The notes beneath the pieces are model-generated. The model had not been told where the DNA came from and ran no database searches. It saw only the letters and a list, made by a program, of their open reading frames with translations. Shown in pieces: positions 17,133 through 25,735 of a stretch of 64,000 bases of DNA. The translations under genes and the position numbers were made by a program. This DNA is from Parvularcula sp964556115 (GTDB lineage: Bacteria; Pseudomonadota; Alphaproteobacteria; Caulobacterales; Parvularculaceae): positions 124,001 to 188,000 of the forward strand of contig CAZKVC010000004.1 of NCBI GenBank assembly GCA_964556115.1, in the 5' to 3' direction. The number at the start of each line of letters is the position of its first letter. The stretch's first letter is position 1.

Positions 17133-19601
17133 CTAGACGATCAGCTTCGACCAGGCACCATAGCCGCTGCGAATGGGGCCTTTCGGAAAGGCGAATGCGA
17201 TGATTGCAAGGCCTGCGATGACCCGCAATGCGGTGCCGATCAGGTCCTCGCCATAGGCAAACGGAAGAATGACGAGAGCTGCACCCATCGGTATGTTCAG
17301 AAAGCGGAAAGCTCGCATCGACTCCGCCGCAGCCGTCACGGTGATCGTCACGACGATCGCGCCGATCAGGTGGTCGCCATTGGCAAGACCGCCATTCGCG
17401 CCGAGGGTCAGGCGGGTGAACATGAGGCCGGTGCCGAGCACGAGGCTCGCCAGAAGGGTCCTTGGCAGGGTGATCCCGCCAGTGAAGACATCGGCGACCT
17501 GTTCCTTGAGAGGGCGTGAGAATTCGTCCGCCGGCTCCTCGTCCTCGCCTTCGTCCGTGCCTCCTGTGAACAGGATACGGAAAGCCGGCTCACCGGCCTT
17601 GTGCTTGCGCCAGAGATACTCGCAGGTCGCGACCAGTTCGTCGACGGAATAGGGGATCTGGATCAGCATCGCAGCCGCGGCGATCAGGCACAAGGTGCAC
17701 CAGGTACCGATCAGGATGGGCTGGATGATGATGAAGGTGATCGATACGATACCGAGCGGCACGATCATGATACCGAAGAGCAGGACCAGCCACGGCATCG
17801 TCCGCCACCGCCGCGTCGAGCCGACGAGGCCCGTCAGGATTTCCAGCATGTAGGTCAGGGCACCTACGCCCGCGTCGGAGACAGGCCAGGCTTCCGAGAT
17901 CGACGAGGTGATGATCTCTTCGGTGCCGTTCTGGGGATCGCCGGGGGCGCCGCCGAAGAACGGCTCCCAGACGCTGTCGATATGGCCGAGCTGGTAGGCG
18001 GTCAGGTAGCGCGAGACATGCAGCCCCACGATGGCGAGGACGATCACCGGCAATCGCTGGAGCCAGGCGGACGGATTGAAGGTCCATCCCGGCGGAACCA
18101 GTGGTCCCGTCTCCTTTCCCACGGCAGAGATGCCGGGCACCGGCGGTATGGCGACGGCCAGGCCAAAGATCACCGTTCCTATCACCGTGCCATGAAGATA
18201 GGCGGCAGCGGACGGCGTCGAGACGACAAGCGGCGCGAACATCACCCAGATGCCGACAAGGGCAACCGCCCAGCGTAGAAGGCCCAGAGCCCGTTTCATG
18301 GTCAGCGCGCCCAGCACCAATACCGCAAGCCCGGACAGCACATCGCTCCATGCCAGGAAGGTGCTCTCGTAACCAAGGAAGACCGGCGCGGTCAGGAGCC
18401 AGCTCGCCATGAACATGACGGCGAAAGGTGCCCAGCGATTGGCGTCGTGCTGGGACCGGGCGGTCCGTTCCGCATCGGCGCGGACGCGCTCGGGATCGTC
18501 GCCGCGCTTTTCTGCCTGTTCGAGCCAGCGCGGCGGACGGATGCGGTTGCGTTCATACCATGCCGCCGGATCAGCTTTCAGCCGCCGGACCATTTCCGGC
18601 AGGGTATCGAGAATGAAGTGCTCGGCCCGCCAGCCCAGAAGGCGTTCGGCTTTGTCCGTATTAAGCGCGTAATGATCCGATGCCAGATCGATCATGAAGG
18701 GCCGGATGAAGGGCTTCTGCCCGCGGTCGATGTCGTCAGGGACGATCGGTTCCGATTTCAGCTGCGCTTTCGCAGCAGCCTTTGCCACGGGGGCTGGCAT
18801 GGCCAGGGTCGCCCAGCGGCTCTTCCCGTGGATCAACTCACCCAGGCATTCCTGCAGGCGATGATAGCTGACGGCCTCCCGCTCGCCGATCAGCACCGCA
18901 TGCTCGGCAGGCAGCTCACGGCGACGGTCCACCACGCGAACAAAAGCATCCATAGCATCATCGCGGTGAACGAAGGCCTGCCCGGCGTCGAGGTCGCCTG
19001 CGTAGAAGCCGGACTTCAGCGACTTCTCATAGACACGCGCAATCTGGTGCGAGAGCGTGGGCACGGCCGTATCCTCGTCATAGAGACCGGCCAGGTGGAG
19101 GAGAGTGACCGGCACGCTTCCGCGGTGTTCGCGGATGATTGCTTCGGTTCGTGCCTTTGATTTCGGGTAGGCCCATCCCGGTTCGACCGGGGCTTGCTCG
19201 TCGATGATCTCACCGGGCTGCTTCGCTTCGTGAACCAGCATCGTGCCCGAATAGACGAAGCGTTCGACCTCGTAGGCCTGAAGCGCCTTCATCAGGTACC
19301 GCGTACCCTCTTCGTTGACGGCTTCGTATTTGGGGTCGTCCTCGCCCGTGAAATCGAAATAGGCAGCGAGATGGATGACGGCAGCGAAGCGGCGTCCGCC
19401 TTTCCCGGCCACGCCTTCCAAAGCCTTGCTGATCGACCGCTCGTCCGTGAGGTCGATCGCCTCGTATGCGAAGACGTCCTTTGGTTCGTGACGGTCGAGG
19501 ACCGCGACGCGGTAGCGGTCTTTCAGGCGCCGCACGAGGCTCGCGCCGATATCGCCAGCGCCTCCGGTAATGACGACGAGTGGGCGTTCGGTATCGGTCA
19601 T
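17133..19601 (-). CDS. Epimerase/dehydratase - SPW repeat - VKOR-like membrane fusion protein
   Basis: The 822-residue protein has three parts. Residues 1 to about 340 form an extended short-chain dehydrogenase with nucleotide loop TGGAGDIG and active YPKSK. Residues about 385-500 form four helices with SPW-repeat character (NRWAPFAVMFMASWLL). Residues about 515-700 form a five-helix core resembling vitamin K epoxide reductase with redox motif CTLC. A C-terminal membrane block of about 110 residues follows. The extra loop cysteine pair of classical VKOR is not seen. It lies after the oxidase locus on the same strand. The substrate is unknown; sugar-nucleotide, quinone or thiol chemistry at the membrane is conceivable. 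Confidence 0.8.
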   Translation of the reverse strand: MTDTERPLVVITGGAGDIGASLVRRLKDRYRVAVLDRHEPKDVFAYEAIDLTDERSISKALEGVAGKGGRRFAAVIHLAAYFDFTGEDDPKYEAVNEEGTRYLMKALQAYEVERFVYSGTMLVHEAKQPGEIIDEQAPVEPGWAYPKSKARTEAIIREHRGSVPVTLLHLAGLYDEDTAVPTLSHQIARVYEKSLKSGFYAGDLDAGQAFVHRDDAMDAFVRVVDRRRELPAEHAVLIGEREAVSYHRLQECLGELIHGKSRWATLAMPAPVAKAAAKAQLKSEPIVPDDIDRGQKPFIRPFMIDLASDHYALNTDKAERLLGWRAEHFILDTLPEMVRRLKADPAAWYERNRIRPPRWLEQAEKRGDDPERVRADAERTARSQHDANRWAPFAVMFMASWLLTAPVFLGYESTFLAWSDVLSGLAVLVLGALTMKRALGLLRWAVALVGIWVMFAPLVVSTPSAAAYLHGTVIGTVIFGLAVAIPPVPGISAVGKETGPLVPPGWTFNPSAWLQRLPVIVLAIVGLHVSRYLTAYQLGHIDSVWEPFFGGAPGDPQNGTEEIITSSISEAWPVSDAGVGALTYMLEILTGLVGSTRRWRTMPWLVLLFGIMIVPLGIVSITFIIIQPILIGTWCTLCLIAAAAMLIQIPYSVDELVATCEYLWRKHKAGEPAFRILFTGGTDEGEDEEPADEFSRPLKEQVADVFTGGITLPRTLLASLVLGTGLMFTRLTLGANGGLANGDHLIGAIVVTITVTAAAESMRAFRFLNIPMGAALVILPFAYGEDLIGTALRVIAGLAIIAFAFPKGPIRSGYGAWSKLIV

Positions 19602-19706
19602 AGGCCAACAGCTACATCGCGTCGCAGGCGAGACCAGTTTCTAACCCGTTCGTGTCGCTCCGCCGTCAGCGAGCAGCGCCGCCGGGAAGCCTCAAGGGGC
19701 CATCCG

Positions 19707-20168
19707 CTACTTTGACGGGGCTGCTTTAGCTGAGGATGTCGTGCTTGGTGAAGCAGCCGCCCGGTTGGTCAGCTGAAAGGCGAGGATGCCGCCATAGAGC
19801 CCCACGAAGAAGATCGTCGCATCGACAGGCGCCATCGGAAGAACAGCGATGGCTGGACCGGGGCAGAGGCCCGCCAGACCCCAACCGACACCGAAGAGGC
19901 CGCTGCCGATCAGAAGCGGCTTCGTCACTTCGCTGGTCGTCGGAATATCAAAGCTTGCGGCGTCGAGCGGAGAGGAGCGCCTCCATACCAGGCGATACCC
20001 GATGAATGTCGTCAGAAGCGCGCCGCCCATGACGAAGGCAAGGGTGGGGTCCCACTGCCCAAAGATATCGAGGAAGTTCTGGACCTTGGCCGGGTTGGTC
20101 ATGCCGGAGACGATCAGGCCCCCGCCAAAGAGGGACCCGATGAGAAAAGCGGCGAGCGCGGCACGCAT
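19707..20168 (-). CDS. YeeE/YedE-family transporter, second half (DUF6691)
   Basis: The 153-residue membrane protein of about four helices contains SGMTNPAKVQNFLDIFGQWDPTLAFVMGG and GVGWGLAGLCPGPAI fragments typical of the second half of YeeE/YedE sulfur transporters; the Cys in GLCPG matches a conserved pore residue. It starts with ATG overlapping the stop of the first-half gene by 1 base. Together the pair would form one sulfur-compound (thiosulfate-like) channel. Confidence 0.85.
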   Translation of the reverse strand: MRAALAAFLIGSLFGGGLIVSGMTNPAKVQNFLDIFGQWDPTLAFVMGGALLTTFIGYRLVWRRSSPLDAASFDIPTTSEVTKPLLIGSGLFGVGWGLAGLCPGPAIAVLPMAPVDATIFFVGLYGGILAFQLTNRAAASPSTTSSAKAAPSK

Positions 20169-20608
20169 CAGAAACCTCCGAGGAAAAAGCGGATCAGGGC
20201 GACGGTGATGAAGCCTGCTGCCATGAAGGTTGCCACAGCCGCAAGAGAGCGCCCGGACAGTCTTGCGAGGCCGCAGACGCCGTGGCCGCTGGTGCAGCCA
20301 GAACCAAGGCGGGTGCCGTAGCCGACGAGGAGCCCTGCGATGATGAGGATCGGCCAGGATGCCGTGACCGTCAGGGATGGGACGGCCCCCATCAGTGCCA
20401 AGGCGAATCCGGGCAGCAGCAGGCCGCCCAGAAAGGCAAGGCGCCAGGACCGTCCCTCTCCGTTCGGCCCAAGACCACCGGCGAGGATGCCGCTGATCCC
20501 GGCGATCTTGCCCGCGGAAAGCATGAGAAGAACAGCCGAGAGGCCGATCATGACCCCGCCGACAAGCCCGGGAAGCGGGGTGAAACTGGTAGGGACGGTT
20601 TCGATCAA
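20168..20608 (-). CDS. YeeE/YedE-family transporter, first half
   Basis: The 146-residue protein has four to five helices and the signature GYGTRLGSGCTSGHGVCGL, with two Cys of the sulfur-relay pore. It imports thiosulfate or a related sulfur compound. Its TGA overlaps the next ATG. It is divergent from the exported DsrE gene, which suggests a shared sulfur function. Confidence 0.88.
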   Translation of the reverse strand: MIETVPTSFTPLPGLVGGVMIGLSAVLLMLSAGKIAGISGILAGGLGPNGEGRSWRLAFLGGLLLPGFALALMGAVPSLTVTASWPILIIAGLLVGYGTRLGSGCTSGHGVCGLARLSGRSLAAVATFMAAGFITVALIRFFLGGF

Positions 20609-20769
20609 CGCGGGCCTCCTTGGGCGAGCTCTCGGCGAACAGGGCGCTCAGATAGGCGCCGGAGGGTTCCAATGGAAGGCCGGCCGCGCCCTGCGCCCCC
20701 GATGAAAGGGCGCTGGCTGTAGGGCCTGAAGCTGGCTAGCTGGGACAGCGCCAAAAGTGGGACAACAAC

Positions 20770-21297
20770 ATGCCTTCATTCATGCTCGCGGTTCCGGCCG
20801 TTCTCGCGTCGCTCTTTGCCGCCGCCACGGCTGAGGAGACGCCTTTCGTCCAAGGTTCGGTGATGCCTGAATTCGGGAAGGTGGCCGATATCGAGACCAG
20901 CTTTGAGGTCCCCGAGGGCATGACGCTCAAGCTCTCCTATGACCTCGCATCACCCGCCAAAGATGGAGCGCTCAACCGAGACATCACCAAGCTGGCCCGC
21001 TTCGTGAACATGCATGGGAAGGGCGGCCTCGCGCCTGCACCGATGGAGCTGGCGCTGGTGGTGCATGGCGGAGCGGTCTTCGATGTCATGAAGGAAGGCA
21101 GGGACGGCGCGAATGCCAACAGGGCTCTCGTGGAGGCGCTGCTGGAGAACGGCGTCAGGATCGCCGTTTGCGGGCAGTCGGCAGCCGCCCAGGGCGTTGC
21201 GCCCGAGGATTTGATCGACGGTGTCGAGATGGCTCTTTCCGCAATGACGGCGCATGCAGTTCTTCAGGCGCAGGGCTACGCCCTCAATCCGTTCTGA
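20770..21297 (+). CDS. Exported DsrE-family protein
   Basis: The 175-residue protein has a signal peptide (MPSFMLAVPAVLASLFAAATA) and a DsrE/DsrF-like domain with the conserved Cys134 in VCGQSAAAQGV. DsrE proteins carry persulfide sulfur on that Cys. Secretion is less usual than cytosolic location; here it may hand sulfur to, or buffer sulfur for, the neighbouring YeeE/YedE channel. That link is inference from position. Confidence 0.78.
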   Translation: MPSFMLAVPAVLASLFAAATAEETPFVQGSVMPEFGKVADIETSFEVPEGMTLKLSYDLASPAKDGALNRDITKLARFVNMHGKGGLAPAPMELALVVHGGAVFDVMKEGRDGANANRALVEALLENGVRIAVCGQSAAAQGVAPEDLIDGVEMALSAMTAHAVLQAQGYALNPF

Positions 21298-21414
21298 TCG
21301 GCTACGACGCTTGACAGAAACCTCCTGCGCCCGGATGCCGCGGCCAGCGATTTGCATGGGCATCGGAAGCCTCGCCCTCGGGCAGGGCCACCGCATTCGA
21401 GAAGAGGACGCAAC

Positions 21415-22476
21415 GTGAAGAAAATCTTGGTGACCGGCGGTGCCGGGTTCATCGGCTCGGCCGTGGTGCGCATCGCGCTGGACCGGGGTCTCGATATCGT
21501 CAACTTCGACAAGCTGACCTACGCCGCCAATCTCGACAATCTGAAGGGCTATACGGATCGTTCCGGTTACGCCTTCGTCGAGGGCGACATCTGCGACGCC
21601 GGGGCGGTGAGGCAAGCGCTTGCGGACCACGAGCCTGACGCGATCATGCATCTGGCAGCAGAGTCCCATGTCGACCGCTCGATCGACGGACCGGGCGCCT
21701 TCATCCAGACCAATCTTGTAGGAACCTACACGCTCCTCGACGAAGCGCGCCGCTATTATCAGGGTCTGGACGGCGAGCGGAAAGAGCGTTTCCGCTTCCA
21801 CCATGTCTCGACCGATGAGGTCTACGGAACATTGGGGGAGACCGGCCTCTTCACGGAAGAGACGCCCTACGCGCCGAACTCTCCGTATTCAGCATCCAAG
21901 GCGGGTTCCGATTTCCTCGTCAGGGCGTGGAGCGAGACCTTCGGGCTTCCAGTCGTCACCAGCAATTGCTCGAACAATTACGGCCCGTTCCAGTTTCCCG
22001 AGAAGCTGATCCCGGTCGTCGTCCTGGCAGCCAGAGACCAGCAGACGATCCCGGTCTACGGCAAGGGCGAGAACATCCGCGACTGGCTTTACGTGGACGA
22101 TCACGCCGATGCGCTTCTGCTGGTTCTCGAGAAGGGCCGGGAGGGTGAGACCTACAATATCGGCGGCAATAACGAGCGACGGAACATCGACCTCGTCAAG
22201 ACGATCTGCTCGCTGATGGACGAGAGGTTCCCGTCGAACGCACCGCATGACCAGCTGATCGAGTACGTCACCGATCGGCCGGGACACGACCTTCGCTACG
22301 CCATCGATGCAAGCAAGATCGAGCGTGAACTCGGATGGTCGCCCCAAACCAATGTCGAGGAAGGCCTGCGCAAGACCGTTGAGTGGTACCTCGAAAACGA
22401 CTGGTGGCTGAAGGCCATCCGTGAACGGGGCTTCAAGGACGAACGCCTCGGTCTCGCCAAGTCTTCAGCGCAATGA
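21415..22476 (+). CDS. rmlB: dTDP-glucose 4,6-dehydratase
   Basis: The 353-residue extended SDR has the NAD loop TGGAGFIGS, the Thr-Asp-Glu catalytic set in VSTDEVYG and YSASK. It converts dTDP-glucose to dTDP-4-keto-6-deoxyglucose, step two of dTDP-L-rhamnose synthesis. GTG 21415 is chosen because AGAGGA lies 7 bases upstream and the Rossmann strand starts at once; the longer frame from 21352 has no support. It is followed by rmlA and rmlC. Confidence 0.96.
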   Translation: MKKILVTGGAGFIGSAVVRIALDRGLDIVNFDKLTYAANLDNLKGYTDRSGYAFVEGDICDAGAVRQALADHEPDAIMHLAAESHVDRSIDGPGAFIQTNLVGTYTLLDEARRYYQGLDGERKERFRFHHVSTDEVYGTLGETGLFTEETPYAPNSPYSASKAGSDFLVRAWSETFGLPVVTSNCSNNYGPFQFPEKLIPVVVLAARDQQTIPVYGKGENIRDWLYVDDHADALLLVLEKGREGETYNIGGNNERRNIDLVKTICSLMDERFPSNAPHDQLIEYVTDRPGHDLRYAIDASKIERELGWSPQTNVEEGLRKTVEWYLENDWWLKAIRERGFKDERLGLAKSSAQ

Positions 22477-22498
22477 GAAGTCTACGGAGGAATGCCTG

Positions 22499-23386
22499 AT
22501 GAAAGGCTTGATATTGGCAGGCGGCTCGGGCACGCGGCTTTATCCGATCACCAAGGCGGCCTGCAAGCAGCTGCTGCCGGTCTATGACAAACCAATGATC
22601 TACTACCCGCTTTCGGTCCTGATGCTGGCCGGAATCAGGGAGATCATGATCATCACCACCCCAGAAGACCGGCAGATCTTCGAGCGCCTTCTCGGCGACG
22701 GCAGCGATTGGGGCATCTCCCTGTCCTACGCTGTGCAGGAAAAGCCAGAAGGGTTGGCGCAGGCGTTCCATATCGGCGAGGATTTCATCGCCGGCGACAA
22801 ATGCGCCCTCGTCCTTGGGGACAATATCTTCTACGGGCAGGGCCTCAGCGACATGCTGCTGCGCGCCGGAAATCTCGAAAGCGGCGCCGTGGTGTTCGGC
22901 AGCCATGTTCAGGATCCGGAGCGCTACGGCGTCGTCGAATTCGACAAGGACGGCCAGGCTGTCAGCATCGAGGAGAAGCCTTCGAACCCCAAATCGAACT
23001 ACGCCGTCACGGGGCTGTACTTCTACGATGAAACTGTCTGCGAACGCGCCCGTAAGGTCGAGCCCTCCGCACGCGGAGAGCTCGAGATTACGACGCTGAA
23101 CGAGATGTACCTGCATGATGGTGCGCTGCAGGTCGAACGTCTCACCCGCGGTTTCGCCTGGCTCGATACCGGGACCTACACCTCGCTTCTCCAGGCCGCG
23201 CAGTTCGTCGAAACCATCGAGGAACGCCAGGGCCTGAAGGTCGGCTGTGTCGAGGAGATCGCCTACCGACGCGGCTATATCGGCCGCGACCAGCTCCTCC
23301 GGCTGGCCGAACCGCTGATGAAGAGCGGCTATGGCGCCTATCTGAAATGGGTGGCAGACGAAGCCAACCCGCTGATCGACGACTGA
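22499..23386 (+). CDS. rmlA: Glucose-1-phosphate thymidylyltransferase
   Basis: The 295-residue nucleotidyltransferase carries GGSGTRLYPITKAACKQ and the EKP and GDN motifs (LGDNIFYG, IEEKPSNP). It makes dTDP-glucose from dTTP and glucose 1-phosphate, step one of the rhamnose pathway. ATG 22499 has GGAGG 6-10 bases upstream. It lies 22 bases after rmlB. Confidence 0.96.
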   Translation: MKGLILAGGSGTRLYPITKAACKQLLPVYDKPMIYYPLSVLMLAGIREIMIITTPEDRQIFERLLGDGSDWGISLSYAVQEKPEGLAQAFHIGEDFIAGDKCALVLGDNIFYGQGLSDMLLRAGNLESGAVVFGSHVQDPERYGVVEFDKDGQAVSIEEKPSNPKSNYAVTGLYFYDETVCERARKVEPSARGELEITTLNEMYLHDGALQVERLTRGFAWLDTGTYTSLLQAAQFVETIEERQGLKVGCVEEIAYRRGYIGRDQLLRLAEPLMKSGYGAYLKWVADEANPLIDD

Positions 23387-23413
23387 TACGCCTTTTTGGA
23401 AAGACGCTCCCCC

Positions 23414-23977
23414 ATGAAAGCCGAGACCCTCGCCATTCCTGACGTGAAAGTGCTGATGCCGAAGGTGTTCGGCGACGATCGCGGCTATTTCATGGAAAGC
23501 TACAACAAGAGGGTCTTCGACGAGCTCTGTCCGGGGCTGACTTTCGTTCAGGACAACGTTTCCCGCTCGGCCGACCGCTACACCGTCCGGGGCCTGCATT
23601 ATCAGGCGCCGCCCTTCGCTCAGGACAAGCTGGTGCGTGTGCTGAAGGGACGTATTCTTGACGTCGCCGTCGACATACGCCGCGGCTCTCCCACCTATGG
23701 CGAGGTGGTGACGCAGGAACTCTCGGCCGAGAATTTCAAGCAGATGCTCGTGCCGAAGGGGTTCCTGCACGGTTTCATGACCCTCGAAGACGACTGCCTC
23801 GTCGCTTACAAGGTCACCGACTATTACGATGGTGCGTCCGACGGGTCCGTGCACTGGCTGTCCGAAGAACTCGCCATCGACTGGCCCTACCGCGGCGGCG
23901 ATGTCGTCCTTTCGGAGAAGGACAAAGCCGCGCCTTCCTTCGGCGTTTTCGAATCACCCTTCGTCTACGAAGAATAG
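23414..23977 (+). CDS. rmlC: dTDP-4-dehydrorhamnose 3,5-epimerase
   Basis: The 187-residue cupin has the RmlC blocks VRGLHYQ (catalytic His), KLVRVLKGRILDVAVD and PKGFLHGFMTL. It epimerises C3 and C5 of dTDP-4-keto-6-deoxyglucose. ATG 23414 is preferred to 23396. No rmlD (final reductase) follows: the next gene is a glycosyltransferase on the other strand. Confidence 0.95.
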   Translation: MKAETLAIPDVKVLMPKVFGDDRGYFMESYNKRVFDELCPGLTFVQDNVSRSADRYTVRGLHYQAPPFAQDKLVRVLKGRILDVAVDIRRGSPTYGEVVTQELSAENFKQMLVPKGFLHGFMTLEDDCLVAYKVTDYYDGASDGSVHWLSEELAIDWPYRGGDVVLSEKDKAAPSFGVFESPFVYEE

Positions 23978-23986
23978 GCCCGACGT

Positions 23987-24979
23987 TCAGGCTTTCTCCG
24001 GGGGCGACATGAATTTGCCCTCATGACGATGGACGGCTGCCGGTGAGACGACCACCAGCCGCAGGAGTTCGCTGACGCTGACTTTCCGTTCCTGCCGAAG
24101 GCGTTCGCGGTCGTCAGTGAATTCCGAAAGCCGTCCGTATCCGTCCTTCAAAGCCCGGCTGTAGGCGCCTTTGAGGCCGAGTTTCGCAAACCGTCTTGCG
24201 AGGGCGCGATCGACCGCCATGCGCAGAGGGGTGGTCGCTCGGTAAAGAGCGGGCGGGAGGTTCTTGTAGGCGACCCATATCCGGTTGCGGTGGCCATGAT
24301 AGACGGTGAATTCACTGACCTTCCCGGTGATGCCCGACCCCTCGTGGTGGACGACCGCCTGGCGAAGCTGGACGCAGCGCCCACCCGCAAGACGGTGCCT
24401 GAAACCAAGATCCACGTCCTCCCCATAACAGAAGAAGCGCTCATCGAATCCGCCCAAAGCTTCGAAGCGCGCGCGGCTGTAGATTGCTGCCGCCGCGCAG
24501 GGCGCGAAGACTTCCGCGTCTTCGGGCAATCTGTCAGCGGACATTCCGTGAAGGGCGCGATAGTAGATCCCGAAGATGCTGTAGCAGTCCCCCGCGCCGT
24601 CGATGAGCGAAGGGTCCTCGGCGTCAAGCTGGGTCGATCCGAAAGCCTCCACCCCCGGATAGCGAGCGATGGCACTCGTGATCTCTTCGAGCCAGTTCGG
24701 CTCGGCATAGGCATCGGGGTTGAGAAAGGCCAGCCACTGGCCTGTGGCTTCCTTCACGGCGATGTTGTTGCCCGCCGCGAAACCCAGATTCTCCGCTTGG
24801 GGAAGAATGCGAAGGTCGAGACCTTCAGCCTTCACAAGGTCAAGCGAGCCATCGGTAGACGCATTGTCGAGGATGAGGACCTCGAAGTCTCGCATTGTCT
24901 GGGCGCGCAGGGCTTCGACCGCGCGGGCCAGCCGGTCGCCGGCGTTATAATTGACGATGATGACCGAAAGAAGCGGCAT
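23987..24979 (-). CDS. Family 2 glycosyltransferase, rhamnosyltransferase-like
   Basis: The 330-residue GT-A enzyme opens SVIIVNYNAGDRLARAVEAL, has the DDx-like acceptor region FLNPDAYAEP and the ending RLAGGRCVQLRQAVVHHEGSG common in WbbL-type rhamnosyltransferases. Being next to rmlBAC it probably moves L-rhamnose from dTDP-rhamnose onto a cell-surface polysaccharide. The donor is inferred from the neighbours, not from the sequence alone. Confidence 0.85.
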   Translation of the reverse strand: MPLLSVIIVNYNAGDRLARAVEALRAQTMRDFEVLILDNASTDGSLDLVKAEGLDLRILPQAENLGFAAGNNIAVKEATGQWLAFLNPDAYAEPNWLEEITSAIARYPGVEAFGSTQLDAEDPSLIDGAGDCYSIFGIYYRALHGMSADRLPEDAEVFAPCAAAAIYSRARFEALGGFDERFFCYGEDVDLGFRHRLAGGRCVQLRQAVVHHEGSGITGKVSEFTVYHGHRNRIWVAYKNLPPALYRATTPLRMAVDRALARRFAKLGLKGAYSRALKDGYGRLSEFTDDRERLRQERKVSVSELLRLVVVSPAAVHRHEGKFMSPPEKA

Positions 24980-25057
24980 GGCGGGTCCGGCATGGGCGGC
25001 GAGGGTTTTTCGAACGCCTCGCCTTAAGTCCTGCCCACAGGCCGGATCAAGCCAGCT

Positions 25058-25648
25058 TCAGATATCGAGATAGCGCTCGAGATAGGCTTCGAGGGCAATG
25101 ACCCCTTCGTCAAAGGCGAGCCTTGCCTTCTCTCCCTCAAGCGTATGGTACCGGCTTTCCACCGCTTCCATGATCAGGTTCGCGGTCGCAGCGATGTTCC
25201 TGGTCTGCGCTTCGCTGAGGTGAGGCCCCGCTTCGCTCAACGCCTTGGCCAGGGCGAGCATCATCGGCCGGTCGTCATGCGTGCCGTCCCGCCTGACGAA
25301 ATTCATCACCGCGCCATAGGCGGGGTGGCGCTGATGCATATCGCGAATCACCTCGACCGTGTCGTGAAGGTGCTCGCGCCAAGGCTTCTCGCGGCCCCTG
25401 ATCGCCGTCATCGCTTCCAGCGTATCGGCGTTGAAGCGCTCGAAAAGCTCATGCAGGACCGCCTCCACATTGGCGAAGTAGCGGTAGACCGATCCGATCG
25501 GGATCTCCGCGGACTGCGCGATCAGTCGCGTGGTGATCTCGCTCGGCGGCATCCCGTCCAGCAGCTCCTCCGTGACCCGAAGGATATGCGAACGCTTGGC
25601 CTCTGCGCGGGGCTGTTTGGGCGGTGGTCTTTGGATCGCTTGCTGCAC
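25058..25648 (-). CDS. TetR-family transcriptional regulator
   Basis: The 196-residue protein has a TetR-type helix-turn-helix (ITTRLIAQSAEIPIGSVYRYF, residues about 38-58) and a divergent ligand-binding C-terminal half. GTG 25648 has AGGA about 6 bases upstream. It is divergent from the beta-helix lipoprotein gene; two palindromes in the 87-base spacer are candidate operators. The inducer is unknown. Confidence 0.88.
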   Translation of the reverse strand: MQQAIQRPPPKQPRAEAKRSHILRVTEELLDGMPPSEITTRLIAQSAEIPIGSVYRYFANVEAVLHELFERFNADTLEAMTAIRGREKPWREHLHDTVEVIRDMHQRHPAYGAVMNFVRRDGTHDDRPMMLALAKALSEAGPHLSEAQTRNIAATANLIMEAVESRYHTLEGEKARLAFDEGVIALEAYLERYLDI

Positions 25649-25681
25649 GGTCTTCCTGTAACATGAATTGGTGTCAGAGTA

Positions 25682-25693
25682 GAAGCTTGCTTC
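25682..25693. promoter_or_regulatory. Candidate operator palindrome 1 (TetR/beta-helix spacer)
   Basis: GAAGCTTGCTTC reads as a perfect GAAGC-TT-GCTTC inverted repeat between the divergent genes. TetR proteins commonly bind such palindromes beside their own gene. No binding evidence exists. Confidence 0.35.
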
Positions 25694-25697
25694 GTCA

Positions 25698-25712
25698 ATG
25701 AATTCGCTTCAT
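25698..25712. promoter_or_regulatory. Candidate operator palindrome 2 (TetR/beta-helix spacer)
   Basis: ATGAA-TTCGC-TTCAT is a perfect 5-base inverted repeat with a 5-base spacer, just upstream of the AGGAGG ribosome site of the beta-helix gene. Its position would block that gene's transcription. Confidence 0.38.
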
Positions 25713-25735
25713 ATTTCTGGCGCAGGAGGGTCGTT

